From CAWAPS01 sp963783945 (GTDB lineage Bacteria > Actinomycetota > Acidimicrobiia > Acidimicrobiales > Palsa-688), in contig CAWAPS010000005.1 of assembly GCA_963783945.1 (NCBI GenBank), positions 186,001 through 250,000 on the forward strand: a stretch of 64,000 nucleotides of DNA, read 5' to 3'. Positions 16,389-26,172 of the stretch are shown here, piece after piece. The translations under genes and the position numbers were made by a program. Under the pieces are notes generated by a model. The model made no database searches. It saw nothing but the letters and a program-made list of their open reading frames with translations, and was not told the DNA's origin. Each line of letters begins with the position of its first letter. Position 1 is the first letter of the stretch.

Positions 16389-17746
16389 GGGAAGGCGCCG
16401 ACGTGGTGACCGCAAGGCCGGCGTCTCGTGGGCGGGCCTCAGGTCTGGTCGCCGCCCACCGGCGCCGGCGGTCGCGTGGGTGTGCGTCGGGCCTCGTTGC
16501 CGCCCCGGGCCGGCGGTCTCCCGCCTGCTCCGAGGGCCCGCGCTCCCGGCGGCGCACCGTCGGACTCATCGCCGCTGCCGTTGCCGTCGCCGCGGCCACG
16601 CTCCTGTCGGGCTGCTCCGCCCTCAGCTCGCTTGTCGGCACGGAGGACGCGCTCCAGAACGCCGGTTACCAGTCGGTGCATGTGTCGCCCCACGCCAGCC
16701 ACGGCGGGGACTACGTGACTGTCAGCGTCAGGGTCCAGGCGGCGCCCACCGCGGAGGACGCCAGCAACGTGGCCCACGTGGTATGGCAGAAGTTCCGGGA
16801 GCGGTTCGATCACATCAACGTGACGGTCCACGGCACGGGGCCGGACGTCCACCAGACCTTCACCCATGCCGAGCTGGAAAGCATGTTCGGAGCCCGCAGC
16901 CCGAGCTACGACAAGACGTCTATCAGCCGGGCCGACACCGAGCTCGGAGTCGAAGTGATCGGCGGGGTGGTGCTGATCCTGGTCGCCATCGTGGTGATCG
17001 CCGTTCTGGTGCACCGGCGGCGCAGCCGCCGCCGGCAGGCCGCCCGGGACGCAACCGCGGGGATCGGGTGGTACGAGGGCGGCACCCGCTGGTATCCCGG
17101 CGGGACCGGCGATCCGCGTAGCCAGGGTTGGCCGCCCGGGCCGGGAGGCGGCGGTGGGGGGACGGGGTCTGCGGTTGGCGGGCCGGCCGCCGGCGGTCCT
17201 GCCGGCACCAGCGGGGACCCGGGCTGGCCTTCCTGGTACCCGACAGGCCAGCCGGGCGGCCCCGGTGGCCCGGGTGAGGAGCGGGGAGCGGGGACAGCAG
17301 GGGAGCCAGCTACCGGCGGGCCGCCGCCCGGCGAAGCGGGCTGGCCTTCCTGGTATACCGGGCAGCCGGCGGGACCCGGCGGGCCGGGTGGGTCCGGCGG
17401 CGCTTCGTCTCCGGGCTGGACCCCTGCTGCCGGGGGGGATGCCGTAGGCGTTCCGGCAGCCGGCGCCGCCCTTCCCGGCCAGGACCCGGCCGTGGTCGGC
17501 TCCGCTCTGCCCCCGCCGTCCGGGCCATTGTGGGCGCCACCCGACCATCCCCCTTTCCCCGTCGCCCCCCCGACCGGGGCCCAACCGGGGGCGGCGATCG
17601 ACGCCGTGTCCAAACCGGCTTCCGCGGCCAACGGACCGGTCCCGCGCCGGCAGCTGGAGAACCCCGCCAACAGCTCTCCAGGTGATTCCAGGCCGGATTG
17701 GGGCCCGCCGCCCGACCGGGACGACGTGGGTCCGGCGCCGGGCTAG
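16385..17746 (+). CDS. Membrane-anchored putative lipoprotein with Pro/Gly-rich tail
   Basis: Function unknown. The 453-residue product begins with a long Arg-rich leader, then a signal segment with lipobox LLSGC (Cys77). A small globular region of about 90 residues follows (YQSVHVSPHASHGGDYVTVSVRV), then a transmembrane helix around 165-187 followed by RRRSRRR, and about 250 residues rich in Gly, Pro and Trp with repeated GWPSWY modules. The GTG start overlaps the proB stop, so it is in the obg-proB operon. A later start closer to the signal peptide is possible. Co-existence of a lipobox and an internal helix is unusual. Confidence 0.72.
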   Translation: MREGADVVTARPASRGRASGLVAAHRRRRSRGCASGLVAAPGRRSPACSEGPRSRRRTVGLIAAAVAVAAATLLSGCSALSSLVGTEDALQNAGYQSVHVSPHASHGGDYVTVSVRVQAAPTAEDASNVAHVVWQKFRERFDHINVTVHGTGPDVHQTFTHAELESMFGARSPSYDKTSISRADTELGVEVIGGVVLILVAIVVIAVLVHRRRSRRRQAARDATAGIGWYEGGTRWYPGGTGDPRSQGWPPGPGGGGGGTGSAVGGPAAGGPAGTSGDPGWPSWYPTGQPGGPGGPGEERGAGTAGEPATGGPPPGEAGWPSWYTGQPAGPGGPGGSGGASSPGWTPAAGGDAVGVPAAGAALPGQDPAVVGSALPPPSGPLWAPPDHPPFPVAPPTGAQPGAAIDAVSKPASAANGPVPRRQLENPANSSPGDSRPDWGPPPDRDDVGPAPG

Positions 17747-17875
17747 GAGCCGCCGCTTCTCGGCGCCCGGCCCCGCCCGGCGTCGGTCCCCGCCGCCGGC
17801 CCCCCGGCCGTCACGGCCCCGACACATGGTCTGCCAGGATGGGACGGTCGGAACGCCAGTTGAAGAGGAGGCGGC

Positions 17876-18898
17876 ATGCAGCTAGGGATGGTCGGACTGG
17901 GGAGAATGGGCGCCAACCTGGTACGCCGGCTCATGCGGGACGGTCACGAGTGTGTGGTCTTCGACGTCAACGCCGATGTGGTGAAGACGCTCGAGGGGGA
18001 GGGAGCTACCGGGTCGTCGAGCATCGAGGACTTCGTGTCGAAGCTCGACGTGCCGAGGGCGGCATGGGTGATGGTCCCCGCGGCGTACACCGAACAGACG
18101 GTCAACCAGATCGCCGACGCCATGAGCCCGGGCGACATCATCATCGACGGAGGCAATTCGTACTACCACGACGACATAAGGCAGGCGGCCGCGCTCAAGG
18201 AGAAAGGCATCCATTACCTCGATGTCGGAACCAGCGGAGGCGTCTTCGGGCTAGAGCGGGGCTACTGCCTGATGATCGGAGGCGAGGGCGCCACGGTTCA
18301 GCTTCTCGACCCCATCTTCCAAAGCATCGCGCCCGGGGTCGCCGCCGCCCCCCGCACCGAGGGCCGGTCCGGCGAGCCCAGCACCGCCGAGCAGGGTTAC
18401 CTGCACTGCGGGCCGAACGGCGCCGGTCATTTCGTCAAGATGGTTCACAACGGCATCGAGTACGGGCTGATGGCAGCGTACGCCGAGGGCCTCAACATCC
18501 TGCACAAAGCCAACGTCGGCAAGACGGAGCCGTCCGAGGTCGACGCTGAGACCACGCCGCTTTCGAACCCGGCCTGGTACCAGTACGACATCGACACCTC
18601 CGAGGTGGCGGAGCTGTGGCGGCGGGGCAGTGTCATCTCGTCGTGGCTGCTGGATCTCACCGCCCACGCCCTGAGCGTCAGCCCCAAGCTCGACGACTTC
18701 GCCGGGCGGGTGTCGGACTCCGGCGAGGGTCGCTGGACCATCGCCGCCGCCATCGACGAGGCCGTGCCCGCTCACGTGCTCACGGCCGCCCTGTTCGAGC
18801 GGTTCTCGTCTCGTGGCGAGGCCGACTTCGCCGACAAGCTCCTGTCGGCCATGCGCAAGGAGTTCGGCGGCCACGACGAGAAGGCGGCGGGGACCTGA
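17876..18898 (+). CDS. gnd: 6-phosphogluconate dehydrogenase (decarboxylating), short type
   Basis: Oxidises 6-phosphogluconate to ribulose 5-phosphate and CO2 in the pentose phosphate pathway. The 340-residue length fits the short, often NAD-dependent class. It shows GMVGLGRMGANLVRR at the N terminus, IIIDGGNSYYHDD, and the substrate/catalytic signature HCGPNGAGHFVKMVHNGIEYG. A strong GAGGAGG site lies just before ATG 17876. It appears monocistronic; a 47-bp palindrome follows its stop by 72 bases. Confidence 0.93.
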   Translation: MQLGMVGLGRMGANLVRRLMRDGHECVVFDVNADVVKTLEGEGATGSSSIEDFVSKLDVPRAAWVMVPAAYTEQTVNQIADAMSPGDIIIDGGNSYYHDDIRQAAALKEKGIHYLDVGTSGGVFGLERGYCLMIGGEGATVQLLDPIFQSIAPGVAAAPRTEGRSGEPSTAEQGYLHCGPNGAGHFVKMVHNGIEYGLMAAYAEGLNILHKANVGKTEPSEVDAETTPLSNPAWYQYDIDTSEVAELWRRGSVISSWLLDLTAHALSVSPKLDDFAGRVSDSGEGRWTIAAAIDEAVPAHVLTAALFERFSSRGEADFADKLLSAMRKEFGGHDEKAAGT

Positions 18899-18970
18899 CC
18901 CGTCCCTATAGCTCCATCAAACGTCGAGGGTCAGGCGGCGCCCACCGCCCTTGGCGCCCCCCGCTCTTCA

Positions 18971-19017
18971 TAGTTTGTGCGCTTAGCCCGCTCCGAGCGG
19001 GCTAAGCGCACAAACTA
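18971..19017. repeat. 47-bp near-perfect palindrome after gnd
   Basis: Two 23-base arms (18971-18993 and 18995-19017) are exact reverse complements around one base. The left arm starts TAGTTTGTGCGCTTAG. No U-tract follows on either strand, so it is not a classic intrinsic terminator, although it lies in the gap after gnd. Its sequence is unrelated to the 120-bp inverted-repeat elements. Confidence 0.75.
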
Positions 19018-19147
19018 CGAAAGGACGGCGCGAAACAGCAGGGTTTCGCGTCCGATATCACCGCTAAACCCTCACGTAGGCGATTGTTTACCGGCGTGCC
19101 ATCCGCGGGTCACTGGATGTTCGTCCGGCGGGCGTAGCGTCCGCCGG

Positions 19148-21117
19148 ATGGATACGCCAAGAATCTCGGAGTTGGTGTCGGGGTCGGGTTTCAGTCGCCG
19201 GACCTTGATGAAAGGCGGTCTGGCCGCCGGCATCCTGGCGGGGGTAGGCATCGGGGGCATCGGGAGCATGTGGTTCGACGCCGGCTGGGCCTTCGCCGAC
19301 GGTCCGACGGTGGGACTCCCACCCGGCAAGGGGCCCGAGCAGGTCCACCTCACCTGGGGCACGGATCCGGCTCACGACGTCACCGTCTCGTGGGCGTCGC
19401 CGGGATCGGCACCCCAGCCGGCGCCTGCGATCGTATATTCGACCGAGCCGGGGCGACTTCACAGCCACGGGCTCCGGGCCCAGGTCCATCCCGTCACCTT
19501 CCAGGACGGCATGAACCTGGAGACGGTCTACTGGTATCACGCCCCCCTCGGAGGTCTGATGCCTGACCAGACCTACTACTACTCCATCTCCGACGGGGCG
19601 AGCCCGCCGAACACGTTCAGCGGCCAGTTCACGACGGCGCCCGGCAAAGGCCGGGCGAAGTTCCAGTTCACCAGCTTCGGAGATCTGGCCACCCCGACCA
19701 AGGACTTCAACGCTTCGGGCCAGACCTGGGCCGAGTCGTCCGATAACTCATGGTTCGCGGTCGGCGCAGTTGAGGGCGTCGCCCCGCTGTTCCACCTGCT
19801 CAATGGGGACCTGTGCTACGCCAACCTCAACACCAACAACCAGCCCGAAGTGTGGGTGGACTTCTTGCGCAACGTCTCCCGCTCCGCCGCGTTCGGCCCT
19901 GGATGCCGACTCTCGGCAACCACGAGATCGAGTTCGGGGTCAAGGGGCCCAAAGGGACCGGATCCGGCTTCTGGAACGGGGCCCACGGCTACGGCTCCTA
20001 CCAGACGCGGTTTCACCTGCCGGACAACCATGTGCCCGGCTATCGAGGAAATTTCTACAAGTTCCAAGTGGGCACGGTGCTGTTCGTGCTCCTCGACGCC
20101 GATGACGTGATCTACCAGGACGGAGGGGCTTTCTACGCCCCGGCATCGAGCACCACCGCGCCTTTGACCGCTACCAACCCGGCGATCAGCATCGCCCCTG
20201 GGACTTCGGCGTACAACAATTCCTATACGGGCGCGCTCGCCGCCGGACGCGACAACAGCCTGGTTCCGGATTTCGCCGCGCCGCAACCCAACCAGCAGAC
20301 GTTGTGGCTCGAGCGGACGCTGCGAGAGGCCAGGCGCGATGACGGTGTCGACATGATCGTGGTCGTCATGCACCAGTGCGCGCTGTCCTCCTCCGTTGCC
20401 GGCAACGGGTCGGATCTCGGCATTCGCCAAGCGTGGCTGCCCCTCTTCGACCACTACGGGGTCGACCTGGTGCTGTCGGGCCACGAGCACAACTACGAGC
20501 GGTCGTACGCGGTAAAAGGCTACGACCCGGGATCGCTCGGGACCATCGTGGCGCCCAACCCCGGTCAGGCGGCGGCCGGGACCCCGGTGTTCACCCGGCG
20601 GCCCGCGGTGGTATCACGTGCGGCATCGACACACGACGGGTTGACGGCCTTCGATACGGCGGAAGGGACGGTCTTCCTGGTGCTGGGCGGCGGCGGCACC
20701 GACGGGCCGACCAACACTTACGGCGTCGATGCCGCCAACGGCATGCCCCAGGCCAAGGTGATCACCACCCGCAATCTGATCCACGAGGTCAACTCGAGCG
20801 GCCAGCCCGTGCCGACGGGGTCGTCGGGCGCGGTGGGGTGGACCAGAGACGGGGCCGACTCCGTGGAGGACGCCACCTGGTCGGCCCAACGCGACCCGGC
20901 GGACGCTTACGGCTTCGCCGTGTTTGACGTGGATCCGGGCGAGCGTCGCGGTCACACCGTCATCACCATGAGCTACTACCACGCCCCGCAAGCGGGCCTG
21001 CCGGGCAATACGCACTTCATGGGCTCGACCACCTACTCGCTCTTCGAGCAGATCGTGTTCGGACGGGGCCTGGGCAGCCGCCGCGGTGGTCTGGTGGCCG
21101 CGTCGGCGCAGGCGTGA
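19148..21117 (+). CDS. Tat-exported purple acid phosphatase-type metallophosphoesterase, one frame break
   Basis: Secreted phosphomonoesterase family with a dinuclear metal site. ATG 19148 starts a Tat signal (SRRTLMKGG, then a hydrophobic stretch), followed by an Fn3-like N-terminal domain (VHLTWGTDPAHDVTVSW). The metallophosphatase motifs are FGDL, LNGDLCYA, GNHE, VVVMHQ and GHEHNYER. The first frame runs to 20110, but homology leaves it near 19891-19897: reading GCGTTC then CGGCCCTGG, with one extra C, restores AAFRPWMPTLGNHE. Joined, the protein is about 656 residues. It stands alone between gnd and the convergent pspA operon. Confidence 0.87.
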
Positions 21118-21197
21118 GTACGGGTAAGCCCCAACTTGGGGGACCGCACCGCAGCGCCCCAGGTGGTCGAACGAGGGCCTGAGACCGCCGACCCGGC

Positions 21198-22037
21198 CTA
21201 GGCCTCGTCGTGCGATGGGGCCTCGACCGGCTCGTCAGCGTTCGTCGCCGGCGGCCCAGAACCGGTTCCGATGGCTTCGGGAGACCCAGGGCCCAGCTCA
21301 CCGCCCACGCCGGGAAGGCCCAGCTCGGTCCGCATCGAGTCGAGGCGCGAGCGCGCCTCGGACCCCATGGCCACCTGCTGCACCTCGAGCATGCGGGCTT
21401 CGGTGGTCTGCCCGGTGAGCTCCGAGGTGCCTATGGCCCGGGCGTAGCGCGCCTCGATCTTCTGGCGCACCTGGTCCAGCGACGGGGCGTCCTGGTCGAC
21501 GGCCTGGGTGAGGCTGCTCATGGCCCGGTTGAGCTGCTCCTGCATCTTGGCCTGGTCGAGTTGGGACAGCAGCTTCTGCCGTTCGGCCAGCTTCTGCTGC
21601 AAGGCGAGCGAGTTCTGCTGGACGGCTGATCTGGCCTGCTGGGCGGCCTGGGCCGACTGAAGGCTCAGGGTCTTGAGGTCGTTGACCTGGTTCTCGGTGG
21701 CAATAAGACGGTTGGCGAACGCCTCGGCCGTCTGGTTGTACTCGCGAGCCTTCGCCGTGTCCCCTTGCTGAGATGCCTCCTGAGCCATGAGAAGGGCCTG
21801 GCGGGTGGAGCGGTTGACCTTCTCCAGCTCCTCCATGGCCCGGTTCAGCTGCATCTCATGCTGCTTCTGGTTGGCCACCACGTTGGCCGCCTGCTCGACT
21901 AGGCGGCGATGCTGCTCCTGCGCGTCGGTGATGGCCTGTTCGAGCTGAACCTTGGGGTCGGCATTCTCCTCGAACCGGCTTTCGGTCTTCGCGGTGAAGT
22001 ACCGCCATCGTTTCCGCAGCACATCGATCATGCCCAT
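21198..22037 (-). CDS. pspA: PspA/IM30-family membrane-stress protein
   Basis: Peripheral membrane protein that protects membrane integrity, related to PspA, Vipp1 and ESCRT-III. The 279 residues are mostly alpha-helical coiled coil rich in Gln, Glu, Ala and Lys (ADPKVQLEQAITDAQEQHRRLVEQAANVVA at the start of the hairpin). The N-terminal amphipathic helix is GMIDVLRKRWRYF. A Pro/Gly/Glu tail of about 45 residues is added. It is nine bases downstream of the membrane-protein gene 22047-22964, so the two form an operon. Confidence 0.9.
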   Translation of the reverse strand: MGMIDVLRKRWRYFTAKTESRFEENADPKVQLEQAITDAQEQHRRLVEQAANVVANQKQHEMQLNRAMEELEKVNRSTRQALLMAQEASQQGDTAKAREYNQTAEAFANRLIATENQVNDLKTLSLQSAQAAQQARSAVQQNSLALQQKLAERQKLLSQLDQAKMQEQLNRAMSSLTQAVDQDAPSLDQVRQKIEARYARAIGTSELTGQTTEARMLEVQQVAMGSEARSRLDSMRTELGLPGVGGELGPGSPEAIGTGSGPPATNADEPVEAPSHDEA

Positions 22038-22046
22038 GTGGTAATG

Positions 22047-22964
22047 CTACGGCGTCGGAGCAGAAGGCGGTGGCTGGGTGGGCGGCTGAAGTACGGGGCC
22101 GGGCAGTTCTCCCGGCGATCCCGAGAGACCGCCCGCTGACCCTGCCATTCCTCCCGAAGCGCGGCCGGCGGCGTCGGCCAGGCCCTGGTGGAGGGCGGTG
22201 ATCTCGTCCATGACCGAATCGAGCGAGGCGGCCAGGGCGTCTGAGCCGCCAGTGCCCGCGCTTTCGGCCCCGAGCAGCAGGACCGAGGTGACAGCCTCAT
22301 CAAGCCGGGCGACGATCATCTGGAGCTGATCGTGCACCAGGGCCCCAGCCTGCTCGGCCCCGCGGACCGCCCGCAGCTGGGCGGCGAGTGCCTCCTCCTT
22401 GCGAGCCAGGGCATCCTGACGGGCCGACGCCGAGGGGCCGGCGCCCGCCCGCTCGGCCTCGACCCGGCGGAGCTGATCCGAGAGTTCAGTAGCAGACGGA
22501 CGCCCGCTCGCCGTCGAGCCGGCGGGGGACCAACCGCTCAAGGCGGCGCCCCGGCGAGCCGCCAGTCCCACCTGCTCGACCTCGTCGTACACCCGGGGCT
22601 GGAGGGAAACCAACCGGTCCCGCAGCGGACCGGGGGGCCACTCGGCGACGGCCTGGTCGAAGCGGGACTGGGCCGCCAGGGCTTGTCTAACCAACTGGCG
22701 CCACGGCTCGGGTACCGACCAGGGATCGGGCTGCGCCGGCTTGGGCTTGGCTTTGCCGGCCCGGCGGGCGCGAGATGACACGGCGACGGCCATGCGGCCG
22801 GTCCATGCTCCTACTCCCAGAATCACCGCGAGCACCACCGAATGAGCGGCGCCCAGACCGATAGCTACTCCCCCGGCAGTGAGGGCGACTGCCGTCGGTG
22901 ACACCGCGGCCCGGGCGATGCTCGGATGGCGGACCACCTCGGGCAGGTGCCGCTGGTCGCTCAT
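22047..22964 (-). CDS. PspA-linked membrane coiled-coil protein, function unknown
   Basis: The 305-residue product has two adjacent hydrophobic segments near residues 22-60 (VALTAGGVAIGLGAAHSVVLAVILGVGAW), a basic stretch (SRARRAGKAKPKP), then Ala/Arg/Glu-rich helices likely to form coiled coils around 150-215, and a Pro-rich end. I do not recognise the family. Placement directly before pspA suggests a membrane partner or anchor for it. No enzymatic motif is visible. Confidence 0.75.
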   Translation of the reverse strand: MSDQRHLPEVVRHPSIARAAVSPTAVALTAGGVAIGLGAAHSVVLAVILGVGAWTGRMAVAVSSRARRAGKAKPKPAQPDPWSVPEPWRQLVRQALAAQSRFDQAVAEWPPGPLRDRLVSLQPRVYDEVEQVGLAARRGAALSGWSPAGSTASGRPSATELSDQLRRVEAERAGAGPSASARQDALARKEEALAAQLRAVRGAEQAGALVHDQLQMIVARLDEAVTSVLLLGAESAGTGGSDALAASLDSVMDEITALHQGLADAAGRASGGMAGSAGGLSGSPGELPGPVLQPPTQPPPSAPTP

Positions 22965-23019
22965 GGACTCAGGCTACGACCGCACTGAATGGTGTGGTCT
23001 GCATGCCGGCGACATCCGC

Positions 23020-23622
23020 TTATTCAGACCGCGCTGGGGGCCGGTCCAGGATCTCGGCGACATCTAGCGTGACGCCATGCAGGGCTTCCATATCGACTTG
23101 TTTGCCTGCTCGGGCTGCCCGGACGTCTTCGTAGCCGCTGGCGCCCGGGTTTCGCATCACCAGCACCTCGTCGTGGAGGAGGTCCACGATCCAGCACTCG
23201 CCGACCCCGGCCGAGGCGTACCAGCGCGCCTTGCGGTCCCGGTCGAATGCCAGCGATGTGTCGGACACCTCGATGAGAAGCAGGATCTCGGGTGGGGTTG
23301 GGTGGGATCGAGCGTATCTGTCGCCTCGGGGAACCAGGACGGCAATGTCCGGTTGGGGTTCGGAACGCTCGTCCAGGAGCACCGGGTTCTGGGTGGAGAT
23401 CGCGGCACGGCGTCCGACCAGCAGAACCAGGAGCCTGGTCAATTCCGTAACGCAGCTGGCGTGACGGCTGCTGATCGGTGACATCTCGATGACCTCTCCG
23501 TCGAGGAGCTCCAAACGGGCGTTCTCGCCGAAAAGGCCGGTCTCGCCCATGCGGTGCCACTCCTCCACGGTGAAGGCATGCCAGCCGGTCATGGCGACAA
23601 GAATACGAGCAAGGTCGGACAT
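23020..23622 (-). CDS. Uma2-family (DUF820) endonuclease-like protein
   Basis: Restriction-endonuclease-fold protein of the Uma2 family, expanded in actinobacteria and cyanobacteria; the biological role is unclear. The 200 residues show the family order RLELLDGEVIEMSPI, PQPDIAVLVPR, LLLIEVSDTSLAFDRDRKARWYASAGVGECWIVDL, giving the PD-(D/E)xK-type Asp, Glu and Lys. The start may be ATG 23622 or ATG 23592 (MTGWHAFTVEEWH), the second being closer to typical family N termini. It lies 18 bases downstream of the decayed RES gene. Confidence 0.86.
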   Translation of the reverse strand: MSDLARILVAMTGWHAFTVEEWHRMGETGLFGENARLELLDGEVIEMSPISSRHASCVTELTRLLVLLVGRRAAISTQNPVLLDERSEPQPDIAVLVPRGDRYARSHPTPPEILLLIEVSDTSLAFDRDRKARWYASAGVGECWIVDLLHDEVLVMRNPGASGYEDVRAARAGKQVDMEALHGVTLDVAEILDRPPARSE

Positions 23623-23640
23623 CGTAGTGACCCCGACTTT

Positions 23641-24249
23641 TCAGTAGTCGAAGCCGATCGTGAATCCGTGCCGAGCACCAGGTCATCCAGCTCCGCGGAG
23701 CACTGCGACAGGCGCCTGCTGGTCGCCCGCAAACCGCTGAGACCGAAGAACGCCAGATTCGACGAGCTCTCGGGGGTCGTGCGCGAACGGTAAAAGATCC
23801 CATCGAGGCCGCCTTCGCCGCCCGCCCCGGCGGGCCACCAGGACCGCAGTGCGTCGGGCAACTGATGGCAGGCCGCGGCGATCTCAGGATCGCGGCTGGT
23901 GCTGATTCGGTCGTCGACACCCAGGGCGTCCAGGTTGCTTCAGTCCGGAGGTCGACCACCCGGCCGGATCTGCTCGAAGCGGACGAGGGGGTGGCCGCCG
24001 TGGTCGGCCGGAATGTAGCGGCCGTGGCGCCATAGCGCTCCCGGGCCGCGCCGACAACGGTCGTCGCTGCGTACCTGACCCGGAAGATGCCGACTCGGGA
24101 TCGAATCGGTTCCGTGGGTGGGGAACCCGGTCCAGCGCCACACCTCGGGTGGGTGCGAGTCGATCCGCCAAAAGATCGCACCCTCGCAGGCTTCGTCGGC
24201 GTAACCGCGGGGGCGGGCGGCTGGGAACGCCCGCCAGGCCGCGGTCGGC
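23641..24249 (-). pseudogene. RES-domain toxin (MbcT-like), frame shattered
   Basis: RES-domain proteins are NAD-degrading toxins of toxin-antitoxin pairs. Family segments occur in order but in alternating frames: FWRIDSHPPEVWRWTG, NRFDPES, GIFRVRYAATTVVGAARERYG, GRYIPADHGGHPLVRFEQIRP, VVDLRTEA, then LDALGVDDRISTSRDPE through GGLDGIFYRSRTTPESSSNLAFFG, and RHGFTIGFDY before TGA 23643-23641. At least six frame changes occur in about 600 bases. Either the gene is decayed or this stretch is poorly sequenced. The antitoxin-like gene lies directly upstream. Confidence 0.75.
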
Positions 24250-24251
24250 AG

Positions 24252-24771
24252 TCAGGCGGTGAGCTCGTCGAGGGCGGCCCAGGCCGCGCCGGCCCGCTCC
24301 GGACGATCCAGGGCGCCGGCAATGCTGAGGCCGCCCAGATCGTCCCTGACCAGGCGCATGGCCCGATCGGCGGCGATCACGTCAGAGGTAAAGCGGCGCA
24401 GCCGGTCGAGGATCGCGGGATAGATCGGGCCGGAGCCGCCCGAGAACTGCCACGCCGGGAACCAGGTTTGATTGCCGAGGCTGCCCGAGGATGCGGCCGC
24501 GGGTGCGGAGCCGGTGCACCGCCTGCGGGGTGCCGACGCCGAGAAGCTCCTGGACCGTCCGGGTAGGCAGGGCGGCCGCCTTGAACTCCTCGACCACGTC
24601 CCGCCGCCTGGCCTCGTTGATTCCCCGCGCTGCCAGGCGCTCGTATTCGCCGGCCGAAGAGGACGGCGCGTCGACCAGCCGGGCCAGCAGATCGAAGAAG
24701 TCCGGGTCCAGCTGGGCCCGGGCTTCGGCCTTGGCGATCACGTGGGCCGACGGGGGCGAGGTCATGAACAC
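24252..24771 (-). pseudogene. Antitoxin-like DNA-binding protein paired with RES, one frame break
   Basis: Begins MTSPPSAHVIAKAEARAQLDPDF (ATG 24765, or GTG 24771) with a helix-turn-helix-like segment TVQELLGVGTPQAVHRLRTRG, a layout seen in proteins encoded before actinobacterial RES toxins. Near 24490 the homology changes frame to LGSLGNQTWFPAWQFSGG...IYPAILDRLRRF and ends DELTA before TGA 24254-24252. About 172 residues when joined. The stop immediately precedes the RES remnant, so the two formed one operon. The pairing is inferred from context. Confidence 0.65.
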
Positions 24772-24840
24772 AGTATCGCGGTTGACGACGAAATTGAAAC
24801 AATCGAAACAGAGCAGGTCGTGGAGGTAGGACCTCGGCCT

Positions 24841-26086
24841 GTGAGCATCGATTCCATGGAGGCACTCGGTGAGCGGGCCGTCGGCCAGCCAGCCGGATCC
24901 TGGCCACCACCTCTACGGCCGCGAAGGATGCCGCCTTGCACGCGGCGGCCGACCTCCTCGAGGAGAGAGCCGAACTGGTGGTCGAGGCCAACGCCATCGA
25001 CGTGGCCAGGGCGGAGGCCGGCACCTCGTCAACGGTTGTGGACCGACTGCGGCTGACGGCCGTCAGGGGGCCATGGCCGCGGGGCTGCGCCAGGTGGCCG
25101 CTCTCGCCGACCCGGTGGGCGAGACGGTCGATGGTTGGGTGAGGCCCAACGGGCTGGAGATTCGCCAGGTGCGGGTGCCACTCGGAGTGGTCGGCATCAT
25201 CTACGAGAACCGGCCCAACGTGACCAGCGACGCCGCCGGGCTGTGCCTCAAGTCCGGCAACGCCGCCATGCTGCGGGGCAGCTCGGCGCCCTCCGGTCCA
25301 ACGTAGCCATCGCGGCCGTGCTCCGCGAGGCGTACGAGAAGGCGGGACTGCCGGCGGACGTCCTGATCCTCGTCGACGACACCAGCCGCGAATCGGCTCG
25401 GGAGTTCATGCGGCTGCGGGGCGTCATCGACTGCCTCATTCCTCGGGGCGGTCCGTCGTTGATCGAAGCCATCCTCGAGCACGCCACCGTGCCGTACGTC
25501 ATCGACGGCGACGGCAACTGCCATGTTTACGTGGATGCCGCGGCCGACCTGGATATGGCCGCCGCCATCGTGGTGAATGCCAAGACCCAACGGCCGAGCG
25601 TGTGCAACGCGGCCGAGTCACTGATCGTGCACCAGGACGTAGCGGAGCGGTTCCTGGCGCCGGTCGCTCCGTTGTTCGATGGGGTCGAGCTGCGCGGTGA
25701 CGATGAGATCCGCATCCTCGGGTCCGACCGGGTTCAGATCGCGACCGACGAGGACTACGGCCGTGAGTTCCTCGATCTGACCTTGAGCGTGAGGGTCGTC
25801 GACGACCTGGACGGCGCCATCGATCACATCCGCCGGTTCGGGTCGGGTCACACCGAGGCCATCGTGACCGACCGATCTGGACACCGCTTTGCGCTTTCAG
25901 CGGGAGGTCGACGCCGCCGCCGTGGTGGTCAACGCGTCGACCCGGTTCACCGACGGCGAGGAGTTCGGCTTCGGGGCCGAGATCGGCATCAGCACCCAGA
26001 AGCTTCACGCGCGGGGGCCGATGGGCCTTCGCGAGTTGACGACCACCAAGTACTTAGTCAGCGGAACTGGTCAGATCAGAGGCTGA
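24841..26086 (+). pseudogene. proA: Gamma-glutamyl phosphate reductase, frame broken four times
   Basis: Second enzyme of proline synthesis, reducing glutamyl 5-phosphate to the semialdehyde. Homologous segments are collinear but switch frames near 24885, 25060, 25290 and 25875: SIDSMEALGERAV; SRILATTSTAAKDAALHAAADLLEE; AMAAGLRQVAALADPVGETV through GIIYENRPNVTSDAAGLCLKSGNA; GALRSNVAIA through KTQRPSVCNAAESL, containing the catalytic cysteine, and HTEAIVTD; DLDTALRFQREVDAAAVVVNASTRFTDG to the stop. Each change fits a one-base indel. proB is intact elsewhere, and proA should be needed for proline prototrophy, so assembly error is likely. Confidence 0.85.
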
Positions 26087-26172
26087 CGTCAGACCCGACC
26101 TCCAGGAGGGCCGATCAAACAAGGGCCTCGTGGCAACCGCTCACGCTTAATCTGAGCATGAGGCGTTCCCCG

